Part shown: positions 1 to 7,013 of the stretch, piece after piece
Numbering within the stretch: position 1 is the stretch's first letter
How the letters are laid out: each line of letters starts with the position of its first letter
Assembly: GCA_946627575.1 (NCBI GenBank)
Contig: CAMOVS010000030.1
Coordinates: 1 to 9,080, forward strand
Source: an uncultured Lachnospiraceae bacterium
Lineage (GTDB): Bacteria > Bacillota > Clostridia > Lachnospirales > Lachnospiraceae
Length of the DNA: 9,080 nt
Reading direction: 5' to 3'
Notes under the pieces: model-generated
What the model was told of the DNA's origin: nothing
What the model saw: only the letters and a program-made list of their open reading frames with translations
The model's database searches: none
Translations under genes and position numbers: made by a program

Positions 1-69
1 GGAATCGTCTTGACGATTCCGCGCGAGTTGCGCAGCAGCTTTAGCTGCCTTCCATTGCGCAACTCTGCG
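1..69. repeat. Nested palindromes at the left edge
   Basis: Two palindromic units sit side by side. Bases 1-9 (GGAATCGTC) pair perfectly with 12-20 across a two-base loop. Bases 25-34 (GAGTTGCGCA) pair perfectly with 56-65 (TGCGCAACTC). Inside that second stem is a further hairpin, 35-40 (GCAGCT) with 43-48 (AGCTGC), so the unit can fold as a stem carrying a side hairpin. No open reading frame or T-run accompanies them. The window begins at the first palindrome, so the element may extend to the left. It could be a REP-like repeat or the 3' end of an upstream transcript; I cannot decide which. Confidence 0.6.
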
Positions 70-79
70 ATCCGCCGGA

Positions 80-143
80 GGCTACATCAGATGAAATGTG
101 ACTCCCCCCTATAGAGGAGAGTCACATTTCATCTGATGTAGCC
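80..143. repeat. Perfect 25-bp inverted repeat (large hairpin)
   Basis: Bases 80-104 are the exact reverse complement of 119-143. The 14-base loop (105-118) can close further by pairing CCT 108-110 with AGG 115-117. Neither side has a T-run, so this is not a standard intrinsic terminator in either direction. It ends 20 bases before the -35 box of the hup promoter. Possible roles are a terminator of unusual type for an upstream gene, a repeated mobile or REP-like element, or a structured RNA. The inverted repeat itself is certain; the role is unknown. Confidence 0.75.
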
Positions 144-163
144 GTTATGTTTCACGAATCTCC

Positions 164-192
164 TTGACAAACATATCCGAAACCGTTATAAC
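164..192 (+). promoter_or_regulatory. Sigma-A-like promoter of hup-rqcP
   Basis: A perfect -35 box TTGACA (164-169) is separated by 17 bases from TATAAC (187-192), which matches TATAAT at five of six positions. Transcription should start near base 199. The leader then runs about 60 bases to the AGGAGG ribosome binding site (245-250) of hup. This is the strongest promoter-like sequence in the window, as expected for an abundant nucleoid protein. Confidence 0.8.
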
Positions 193-259
193 TATGATGA
201 GTACCACGTATTTATGCGGTTTTTTGGCATATAGCAATTATTTCAGGAGGTTATGATCT

Positions 260-535
260 ATGAATAAAACAGAATTAGTAACAGCAATTGCAAATAATAC
301 TGAGTTAACCAAGAAAGATGCAGAAGCAGCTCTGAAGGCTTTTATTGACGTGGTTGGTGATGAGCTCAGCAAGGGCGAGAAAGTTCAGCTGGCAGGATTT
401 GGTACATTTGAAGTCGTAGAGAGAGCAGCCCGCGAGGGTATCAACCCCAGAACCAAAGAGACCATCCAGATTCCTGCTTCCAAGGCTCCCAAGTTTAAGC
501 CCATGAAATCCCTGAAGGAAAAAGTGAACAACTAA
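260..535 (+). CDS. hup: HU family DNA-binding protein
   Basis: HU is a small basic dimeric protein that bends and compacts DNA in the nucleoid. The 91-residue product has the usual HU length and layout: an alpha-helical dimerisation half (residues 1-45), the GFGTF turn (46-50), then the beta-arm segment with R55, R58 and N62-P63. Pro63 is the residue that intercalates at the DNA kink in HU/IHF proteins. A basic C-terminal helix (KAPKFKPMK, 75-83) completes the fold. The ATG at 260 follows AGGAGG (245-250) by nine bases and comes under the promoter at 164-192. The next gene starts 28 bases after the stop, so the two are probably co-transcribed. The homodimeric, HBsu-like form is likely, since no second subunit is present here. 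Nothing looks truncated. Confidence 0.97.
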   Translation: MNKTELVTAIANNTELTKKDAEAALKAFIDVVGDELSKGEKVQLAGFGTFEVVERAAREGINPRTKETIQIPASKAPKFKPMKSLKEKVNN

Positions 536-563
536 TCACCGGCTTCCGGCCAGGAGATCCTTT

Positions 564-803
564 ATGCGTCTGGATAAATACCTGAAGGTGTCTCGCATCA
601 TCAAGAGAAGAACCGTAGCCAACGAAGCATGTAATGCAGGCAGGGTCCTGGTGAACGGTAAAGTTGCCAAGGCCAGCCAGAATGTAAAAGAAGGCGATGT
701 GCTGGAGATCCAATTTGGCAACCGCATCGTCAAGGCTGAGATTCTTGATGTGAAGGATACCGCAAAAAAAGACGAAGCAAAAGAATTGTTCCGTTACCTT
801 TAA
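564..803 (+). CDS. rqcP: S4-domain RNA-binding protein RqcP (YabO family)
   Basis: This 79-residue basic protein opens with MRLDKYLKVSRIIKRRT, the signature start of the YabO/RqcP family. In Bacillus, RqcP binds the obstructed 50S subunit with RqcH and supports C-terminal alanine tailing of stalled nascent chains. The S4 fold spans about residues 1-60: the helical part with K8, R11 and R15-R16, then the GRVLVNG turn (26-32) and GDVLEI strand (44-49). The ending KDTAKKDEA closely resembles Bacillus YabO. An AGGAG (552-556) precedes the ATG by seven bases, and hup ends 28 bases upstream. The hup-yabO order is known from many Firmicutes. There the sporulation genes yabP and yabQ usually follow, but they are absent here. 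The paralogous Hsp15 family is a less likely alternative given the short length. Confidence 0.92.
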   Translation: MRLDKYLKVSRIIKRRTVANEACNAGRVLVNGKVAKASQNVKEGDVLEIQFGNRIVKAEILDVKDTAKKDEAKELFRYL

Positions 804-808
804 ACATG

Positions 809-890
809 AAGCTGTCGTAGAAAGCAGGAGAGTCCTCTATGCTCACCGGGCATGGGGGCTGTCATTCTGAAGCTTTTTGCGACAGCTTTT
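809..890 (+). other. Long imperfect hairpin, possible terminator or structured leader
   Basis: Bases 809-825 pair with 872-888 as a continuous 17-bp stem: AAGCTGTCG with CGACAGCTT, then three pairs including two G-T wobbles, then AAAGC with GCTTT. The apical part folds again. Bases 831-837 (AGTCCTC) pair with 854-860 (GGGGGCT) using two wobbles, and 839-844 (ATGCTC) pair with 848-853 (GGGCAT). Only four T bases (887-890) follow, then GACGTTTT, so as an intrinsic terminator it is weak. It lies six bases after the rqcP stop and ends 17 bases before the AGGAGG of the next gene. It may limit read-through from hup-rqcP into the membrane-protein gene. I saw no separate promoter in this gap. Confidence 0.5.
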
Positions 891-919
891 GACGTTTTCA
901 TGAGTCAGGAGGTCTGTTC

Positions 920-3900
920 ATGGATACAAATACAGTGAAGTCGGCAAAGCGCCGCTATGGGTCTTTTCTGACCCTGATTGCAGATACCGATGTCTTTTTC
1001 CGGGAAATGATCCTTGCTTTCTACGGGCTCTATATGGTTTTCTTCCTGGCCTACAATGTATGGGATGAACACAGAACGGTTGTCCTTGCCTATCAGGCAG
1101 TTTCCGCTGTCTGTGCGCCGGGTCTTTTCTTTGCCCTTGGCTGGCTTGTATCTGCGATTGCAGGACAGCACCGGTCTCCCAAGCAGCGCAGGTCTGCCTA
1201 TCTGGGCTATGCCGCTCTTTCTTACATTTATTATGCCCTCATAGGGATAGCGCTCCATGTCTTCGCCTACGGGGAAGAGTGCTTTAAAACCATCAAGAAT
1301 ATCCTCTTTGCCATCCTGATTCCGGCTTCCGGCGGCATCTTTCTTACCATTGCCTTCGTCCTCCTGTCTTTTGCCCTCTTCGAAGACCGGCTCAGGGCCA
1401 TCTGCGACAGCCCGGGATGGAGAATAGCCCTGTGCGCTGTCGGTTTGCTTATGACACTTCTTCCCGGCCGCCTGGTCGGATACGGCCTTTTCGGGATCAT
1501 CATCGGATCCGACACGGCCGGAGCCGTTCCCTTTTTCTTTTATCTGATTGCCTTCTTTGCCGGCATGGACGAAAAAAACAGAAGGAAGTCTGCAGAGACA
1601 TCGTCCGCCGGGGATCCTGAAGGCAGCACGGTTTCTGGTGATAAGGGCACAGGCAAGAAAAACAGTATCCTTACCAAAAAGGATTGGATCATGGCAGTTT
1701 GTCTCCTGGCGGCAGGCGCTTTCTTCCTGGCCGTCGGTCTTCTGCAGCAGACCGGCCAGGTTCTGCTGGGCACGGGTGCCGCTCTGTTCGCTGTCTTCAT
1801 CCTGAACCTTCTCCGGCCGGTATATATTTTCCTGGAGGGAATCTTTCTCAGAATCTTCCATCCTTTGTATGACGTATGGACCAGGGAAAGGAAGAAAATT
1901 GTACCCGGAAGCCGGTCTTATATAGCCTGGTACTATGTATTCTATGCATGCCTCTTTGTCCTGATCAGCTTTCTGATCTTTGTACCTTATATTAACGGAG
2001 GTTATTCCCTCATCTGGGAGTCTGACGGTCTGGGCCAGTACGTTCCCAAAGCCTACCGCTTTGTCAAAGACATGCCGGGGGTTATCTCCTCTTTGCTTCA
2101 CGGGAGTACTGATTTCAAGCAATATGATTTCGGCGTGGGCCTGGGAAGTCCCATGACCTTCAGCTTCGACCCGGTTTACTGGCTCTATATGGTCACCGGC
2201 ATCCGCCACATCGAATGGACCTACAACCTGGCCGTGATCCTCCGTTATTTCATGGCAGGCGCCGCCATGTCCTGCCTCATTCTCTACCTCAGAAAAAGCT
2301 GGAGAATGGCGGCAGTCGGAAGTTTCGCCTACATATATTCGGGCTATGCCATCTTCGCAGGGACCAGACACAGTCAGTTTATTACCCCTCTGATTCTCTT
2401 TCCCCTGATCGTGGTGGCCATGGAGCGGTTGATCCGCCACAGAAAATGGTTTCTTATGACGATTCTTGTGGCAGTTTCCCTCTTCTGCTCCTATTATTTC
2501 CTCTACATGAACACCATCGCCATCGGCATCTATTTTATACTCAGGATCCTCCTGACCAAAGAATACCGCAGTCTGCGGACCTTCTTTGACCGGGGCCTGA
2601 TTATAACCGGGAGCTATATGCTGGGAGCCTCCATCGCTTTCATCTCCCTGGTTACCTCCTTCGGAGGCTACCTGGGTTCTTCCAGAAGCGGGGGATCAGC
2701 GGTCAGCTCCCTGATCACCAACAACACCTTGTTCTACCGATCAGAATGGCTGATCGATATCGCAGCCGCCTTGACCTCCGTAGACTTCGGACCCGGTCAA
2801 TGGCTGAGAATCGGCATGGTACCTGCCGTTCTCTTTGCCCTGGTTCTCCTCTTCTGCCGAAAGAACCGGCCCGAGCTGCGTTACTCTTTTATCGTATGCG
2901 TCATCTTTTGTATCTTCCCCATCTTTGGGTACATCATGAGTGGTTTCAGCAGCGTAACCAACCGATGGGCCTATATCTTTACGGCAGTTCTGGCTATCAT
3001 CCTGGCTCTCAATCTGGACCGGCTGACCAGGCTGACCAGGAAGGAAATCCGGATCATGACAGGCCTTGCCGGCGGTTACGGCCTTCTCATGTGCCTGGGA
3101 CTTAAGTTCCATACAACCGGCATTCAGGGTTCCCTGGCCCTCCTGGCCTTCACCATAACACTGATCCTTTTCCTCAATCTGGAAAGGGAAAGGATGAAAG
3201 TCCGAACAGCCAGGATGATCTTATTTGCCTTTATTCTTTTTACTGTAGTCATGAACGGAAACTTCTTTATCACCCGGGTGGGAACCGATACGGGTGGATC
3301 TCATCTTGAGACCTACGTACCGGCAGGAAAGGCCGATTCTTATCTTAAGGCCACCGCCTTAAAGCACCTGAAAGAAGTACCCGGATACGATGACAAAGAC
3401 TTCTTCAGGAGTGACAACCTCCGCAACACCTCCCTGACCCGGAATTCCAGCATGGTTGTCCCCTACAAGAGTGTCTCTACTTTCACCAGCACCCTGCCCG
3501 GCAGCATCGTAAACTACAACCGGGAAATGGGCAGCAATGCCTGGAATATTGTCACCGTCTACGATTACAACTTCAGAACCTACATGAATGAGCTGGCCAG
3601 CGTCCGCTACCTGGGCAAGGAAGCCTCCTCCAAAGCAACCCTGCCCTACGGTTACCACAAGGTCCTGGAAAAGGAATCCCCCACCAGCACCTATGAGATC
3701 TATGAAAATGAATACGCCCTCCCGGCCGGCTATTGTTATGACCAGGTTGTCGCTGCCTCCGAAGTGGAGGATCTGGACGCCCTGACAAAACAGGAACTGA
3801 CCATGCAGGCAGCCATCACTGCAGACCAGGATATGGCCATGATAACAGGATCGGAGGGCACGACAGCTGGCCAGACTTCTGCGGAGACTGCCGGCCAAGC

Positions 3901-4702
3901 TTCCGGGCAGGCTGCCGCTGATGGCCTTGTCCCAAAGGCGAAACTGGAAGACCTGACCGCATCGATTACCACCAAAGAAGTTCCCATCCAGGATATGAAG
4001 GTTTCGTCCGGCATGACCTGGGATGAAAAAGAAGGACTCCTGACCATAGAAGATATCGAAGACGCCAGGCTGACCTTCAGCTTCGACGCCTTGCCTGATT
4101 CGGAGACCTACCTGGTCATCCGGGGAGACGTAGTGCCCGTGGATGACTCCAGGGAAATCGAGATCAATACCCAATGCAAGGCAGCGGGAGTCAACTACTC
4201 TGCCCGCTTCCGTCTGGATAACTATTCCACCGGCCAGCAGGAATATGTCTACAATCTGGGCTACCATAAGGACGCCATCAAAAAGTGCTTCCTTTACTTC
4301 GAAGACGAGGGACAGCTTAAGATCGACTCCTTCCGGATCTGCAGTCTGCCCATGGCCGGCTACAAGGACAGAGTAGAAGCCTTAAAAGCAGAATCCCTGA
4401 CCCATGTCCGCCAGAAAGGCAACGAACTAAGCGGGGACATAACTTTGAGCAAAAACAAGGTTCTGGTCATCTCTCTTCCCTACCAGAGCGGCTGGACCGC
4501 CTATGTCGACGGAAAAAAAGCAAACATAAGCCAGGTCAATTACCAGTACATGGGGCTGGCCCTGACAAAAGGAAGCCACAAGATCCGTATGGTCTACCAG
4601 ATCCCCGGCATCCGCCTGGGCTTCATCATCAGCGGAGCCGGCATCCTGCTTTTCATCCTCATCATCATAGGGAACCACCTTCGTAAGAAGTTAACAAAAT
4701 AA
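920..4702 (+). CDS. YfhO-family membrane glycosyltransferase with extra N-terminal membrane domain
   Basis: YfhO proteins (GT-C fold) act on the outer face of the membrane. Bacillus YfhO transfers a sugar from undecaprenyl phosphate to lipoteichoic acid, with CsbB making the lipid-sugar. The 1260-residue product contains that core from about residue 333. A membrane helix is followed by ESDGLGQY, where D369 fits the catalytic-type acidic residue of the first outer loop, and many further helices run to about 775. A large outer domain (about 780-1230) ends in GWTAYVDGKKA (1191-1201), a YfhO hallmark, then a last helix (1233-1252) and a basic tail. Unusual parts are a 310-residue N-terminal region with about eight membrane helices and a Ser/Thr/Gly/Ala-rich linker near 974-1005. 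The total is well above the roughly 850-900 residues usual for the family. The ATG at 920 follows AGGAGG (907-912) by seven bases. Confidence 0.92.
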   Translation: MDTNTVKSAKRRYGSFLTLIADTDVFFREMILAFYGLYMVFFLAYNVWDEHRTVVLAYQAVSAVCAPGLFFALGWLVSAIAGQHRSPKQRRSAYLGYAALSYIYYALIGIALHVFAYGEECFKTIKNILFAILIPASGGIFLTIAFVLLSFALFEDRLRAICDSPGWRIALCAVGLLMTLLPGRLVGYGLFGIIIGSDTAGAVPFFFYLIAFFAGMDEKNRRKSAETSSAGDPEGSTVSGDKGTGKKNSILTKKDWIMAVCLLAAGAFFLAVGLLQQTGQVLLGTGAALFAVFILNLLRPVYIFLEGIFLRIFHPLYDVWTRERKKIVPGSRSYIAWYYVFYACLFVLISFLIFVPYINGGYSLIWESDGLGQYVPKAYRFVKDMPGVISSLLHGSTDFKQYDFGVGLGSPMTFSFDPVYWLYMVTGIRHIEWTYNLAVILRYFMAGAAMSCLILYLRKSWRMAAVGSFAYIYSGYAIFAGTRHSQFITPLILFPLIVVAMERLIRHRKWFLMTILVAVSLFCSYYFLYMNTIAIGIYFILRILLTKEYRSLRTFFDRGLIITGSYMLGASIAFISLVTSFGGYLGSSRSGGSAVSSLITNNTLFYRSEWLIDIAAALTSVDFGPGQWLRIGMVPAVLFALVLLFCRKNRPELRYSFIVCVIFCIFPIFGYIMSGFSSVTNRWAYIFTAVLAIILALNLDRLTRLTRKEIRIMTGLAGGYGLLMCLGLKFHTTGIQGSLALLAFTITLILFLNLERERMKVRTARMILFAFILFTVVMNGNFFITRVGTDTGGSHLETYVPAGKADSYLKATALKHLKEVPGYDDKDFFRSDNLRNTSLTRNSSMVVPYKSVSTFTSTLPGSIVNYNREMGSNAWNIVTVYDYNFRTYMNELASVRYLGKEASSKATLPYGYHKVLEKESPTSTYEIYENEYALPAGYCYDQVVAASEVEDLDALTKQELTMQAAITADQDMAMITGSEGTTAGQTSAETAGQASGQAAADGLVPKAKLEDLTASITTKEVPIQDMKVSSGMTWDEKEGLLTIEDIEDARLTFSFDALPDSETYLVIRGDVVPVDDSREIEINTQCKAAGVNYSARFRLDNYSTGQQEYVYNLGYHKDAIKKCFLYFEDEGQLKIDSFRICSLPMAGYKDRVEALKAESLTHVRQKGNELSGDITLSKNKVLVISLPYQSGWTAYVDGKKANISQVNYQYMGLALTKGSHKIRMVYQIPGIRLGFIISGAGILLFILIIIGNHLRKKLTK

Positions 4703-4711
4703 ATAGAAAAA

Positions 4712-4760
4712 AGAGTATGCAGGCAGCCGGCACCTCAAGTGCTTGCTGCCTGCATACTCT
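4712..4760. terminator. Intrinsic terminator between convergent genes
   Basis: A perfect 16-bp stem joins 4712-4727 to 4745-4760, with an inner GCAC/GTGC stem (4730-4733, 4739-4742) capping it. Read on the minus strand, the stem is followed at once by TTTTTT and an AT-rich run (4711 down to 4697), the classic form. It should therefore stop the transpeptidase transcript. Read on the plus strand, the tail is only moderately T-rich (TTTTT at 4773-4777), so termination of the YfhO gene is plausible but weaker. It begins nine bases after the YfhO stop codon. Confidence 0.88.
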
Positions 4761-4791
4761 ATATTCGAAGTATTTTTAAACCTGTTGTCTG

Positions 4792-4825
4792 TTATCCACC
4801 TTCCTGCATTCGCATCTGTGGATAA
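4792..4825. other. Inverted pair of DnaA-box-like sequences
   Basis: TTATCCACC (4792-4800) and TGTGGATAA (4817-4825) face each other across 16 bases. The second is an exact complement of the DnaA box TTATCCACA; the first differs in its last base. The shared 8-bp arms also form a possible hairpin just after the minus-strand stop codon. The site is non-coding and lies between converging genes. A real DnaA-binding role is unproven; chance or a secondary 3'-end hairpin is equally possible. Confidence 0.35.
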
Positions 4826-4847
4826 GGCTGAACCGTCCCCATTATCC

Positions 4848-6605
4848 TTAGTAGGATACTACTGTAGTCCCGATGGGAATGTTCTTGTAGATGTATCTTG
4901 CATCTTCATTGTAGCAGCGGACACATCCATGGGAACAGGGTCTTCCGATGGTCGAGGTGGCAACGCCGCCTCCATTGTAGAGGGGGCGGGTGTGGAAGGA
5001 GTTCCTTCCCGCATAATGGGATATATAGAGCTCTTTGGTATAATTATAGTACCAGCCGCTTTCCTTGCGGAAGATCTTAAAGATTCCTCTTGGGGAGTGG
5101 GAGCTGGCTTTTCCGGTTCCTACGGTAAAGGACCGGATAATCTTCCAGTTGCCCTGACTGCCTTTGAAGATGGTTGCCTGCTGCGTGTAATGGCTGACCC
5201 AGATCAGATACTTGGTCTTGCTGGAGAACTTCTTATAGTTTACGTAAGCCAGCTTGACTTCCTTGCTGTATTTCTTGGTAGTATATTCACATCCCCATTT
5301 GTGGTAGCCGATGGTTCTGACCTTGGTTGCCAGAAGGCGGGTATAGTTTTTCTTTATGTACTCCGAAGGCTTAAGGGTCAGCACATTGGAGCCGCTTGGC
5401 GACTGCCAGGTCTTTCCCTGGTCCTTGGAGAGCGTATAAACCACGATATCGTAGGTCGTGTTCTTGTCCAGATCTTTCAGACTGTAAATCAGTTTGCCGG
5501 TCTTGCCAAGAGCCGTATATTTTCCCTGACCGGCCTTACGGTAATAGACCTTGTAGGCCTCGGCTCCTTTCACTTTCTTCCACTTGACCGAAAGCTCGTC
5601 TTTGGAGTTAAATACCGCACTGATCTTTTTAACATCTGCAGAAGCTTTGGGCGTCTTCACGCTGTCCTCATTGGACAGGGCTCCGATTCTAACCAGATTG
5701 CCTCTGGTTTCAACCGGACGTACCGCAAAGGAATATTTCGTTTTGGACTTGAGGCCGGTTACCTTATAGGATGTATTTTTTACATGGTTAGCGGCCTGTG
5801 TAAAGCTGCCGCCTTCCGGCTTCACATAAACGATGTACCAGGAAGCTCCCGATGCTGCATTCCAGGAAAGCTGTGCGCTGTGGGAACCTTTTGCTGCCTG
5901 AAGTCCGCTCACCTTAACCTTGCTGGCTGATTTCTGATAATTAATCTTCTTGATGACTCTTTCGCCATAATACCTATAGCCGCCGACCGTCCGGTAGGCA
6001 ACTCCGGATACGTACCATTGTCCTTCTGATAATCCGGATGCGCTGATCTTGCGATAACCGCCGGCTGCAAATTCATGAATCTCCGGCTGAACAGGATCTT
6101 TTTTCCTGGAGGCCATGGCCAGGAAACCTGTGTAGGCTTTTTTATTCGAGACTACCCAGCTGTAAGCTAAACTATGGTCTGCATTTTGAGTAATTGTTAT
6201 ATCTTTCAGCGCTTTGGCTGTGAAGTACCTTGTAGTAACCTTGGCGCTTCCGTCCTTGGCGGCAATCTCCATGGTATAGCCGGTATTGGCCTGGAGCATG
6301 CCCCTTCTTTTCAGGTTTACCATCAGGACTCCTTTTTTAGAGCGGAGACTACCCGTGGTCTTTTCCCCTGTTTTGTTGTTCACTACGCTATAATTGTATC
6401 CGCCGGAATAGAAATCTGCAAAGCGCAGAACCAGTGTAGTTCCTCCCTTTATATATGGAGTCTTCTTCAGTCCGGACAGTTCTGCCGGCCCGGAAGCGGT
6501 ACTTTGATCCGCTGCGAACACAACATCTCCTGCGAATAACAGCATCGCTAAAAGAAGAAATAATAAAATAATACTTGTCAGCCATGTTCTTCTGCCCTGT
6601 TCCAT
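4848..6605 (-). CDS. Secreted L,D-transpeptidase (YkuD) with fibronectin type III domains
   Basis: L,D-transpeptidases make 3-3 cross-links in peptidoglycan or attach proteins to it, using a catalytic cysteine. The 585-residue product starts with a signal peptide: basic MEQGRR, a hydrophobic stretch at 9-27, and likely cleavage after A31. Two beta-rich, unassigned segments (about 40-225) follow. Next come two Fn3-like domains (about 229-319 and 322-412), each with the W..V..A..Y.VY pattern and a later L....Y. Finally there is a YkuD domain (about 463-585) with H538 and the motif SHGCVR, catalytic Cys561. Extra cysteines C557 and C564 flank it. The ATG at 6605 follows GGAGG by 11 bases. The gene has its own promoter at 6845-6873 and leader hairpins, and ends at a strong terminator. 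It probably acts at the cell surface, the Fn3 part serving as a spacer or binding arm. Confidence 0.95.
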   Translation of the reverse strand: MEQGRRTWLTSIILLFLLLAMLLFAGDVVFAADQSTASGPAELSGLKKTPYIKGGTTLVLRFADFYSGGYNYSVVNNKTGEKTTGSLRSKKGVLMVNLKRRGMLQANTGYTMEIAAKDGSAKVTTRYFTAKALKDITITQNADHSLAYSWVVSNKKAYTGFLAMASRKKDPVQPEIHEFAAGGYRKISASGLSEGQWYVSGVAYRTVGGYRYYGERVIKKINYQKSASKVKVSGLQAAKGSHSAQLSWNAASGASWYIVYVKPEGGSFTQAANHVKNTSYKVTGLKSKTKYSFAVRPVETRGNLVRIGALSNEDSVKTPKASADVKKISAVFNSKDELSVKWKKVKGAEAYKVYYRKAGQGKYTALGKTGKLIYSLKDLDKNTTYDIVVYTLSKDQGKTWQSPSGSNVLTLKPSEYIKKNYTRLLATKVRTIGYHKWGCEYTTKKYSKEVKLAYVNYKKFSSKTKYLIWVSHYTQQATIFKGSQGNWKIIRSFTVGTGKASSHSPRGIFKIFRKESGWYYNYTKELYISHYAGRNSFHTRPLYNGGGVATSTIGRPCSHGCVRCYNEDARYIYKNIPIGTTVVSY

Positions 6606-6844
6606 ATCCTCATATACCTCCGCTATAACCGGGGCATCCTCCCTGATGCAAGAAAGATTCTCCCTGTTAAACTAAAATCTGAATAATCAGAACCTGTACA
6701 TCAGCTGTCATTTCCAAATCTGTCTTCAAAGCCGGCAAAAAAGAAATACTTCTGTTACAAATCTTTAACACAATTTGTAGTCTGGACATCATAAAGCTGG
6801 CCCAAAAGCCTTTTCTGCACAATTTCGGCTTTGATTGTTACATC

Positions 6845-6873
6845 ATTATAGCGGAATCTTTCGAAAAGGTCAA
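6845..6873 (-). promoter_or_regulatory. Promoter of the L,D-transpeptidase gene
   Basis: On the minus strand TTGACC (6873 to 6868) is separated by 17 bases from a perfect TATAAT (6850 to 6845). Transcription would begin near 6838, giving a leader of about 230 bases. A TTTCGAAA palindrome lies within the spacer, touching the -35 box, which is a typical place for a repressor site. Confidence 0.65.
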
Positions 6874-6921
6874 TAAATTTCTGTCGAAATTATTAATTAT
6901 ATTACGCATTCTTTCGAAAAG
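6857..6921. repeat. Repeated TCTTTCGAAAAG palindromes
   Basis: The 12-base sequence TCTTTCGAAAAG occurs at 6857-6868 and again at 6910-6921, exactly 53 bases apart, close to five turns of DNA. Each centres on the palindrome TTTCGAAA. A third, partial copy (TCGAAA, 6884-6889) lies between. The left copy overlaps the transpeptidase promoter. The arrangement suggests an operator pair for a dimeric regulator, but AT-rich sequence raises the chance of coincidence. Confidence 0.5.
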
Positions 6922-7013
6922 TGATAATTTTATTTAACGCCATGAGATAACTTCTTCCGTCTCCTGAACCAGACACATCCCGCAAAGTGCCTTATAAGTG
7001 ATGGATGTTGTTG

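Noticed and set aside
205..225. Small hairpin followed by six T bases in the hup leader
   Set aside because: The possible stem (CGTAT/ATGCG) has only about five pairs, one a wobble, and a two-base loop, too weak for an attenuator.
905..2440. Long minus-strand open frame (511 codons) opposite the YfhO gene
   Set aside because: It is rich in charged and polar residues without a recognisable domain, has no good ribosome binding site, and lies wholly against a gene with membrane helices, an AGGAGG and family motifs. It is a by-product of codon bias.
3359..4267. Minus-strand open frame (302 codons) opposite the outer domain of YfhO
   Set aside because: No family motifs and no convincing start; the opposite strand continues the YfhO protein to its hallmark C-terminus.
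4743..5930. Plus-strand open frame (395 codons) opposite the L,D-transpeptidase
   Set aside because: It starts inside the terminator stem and runs against the YkuD catalytic motif and Fn3 domains, which are unmistakable on the minus strand.
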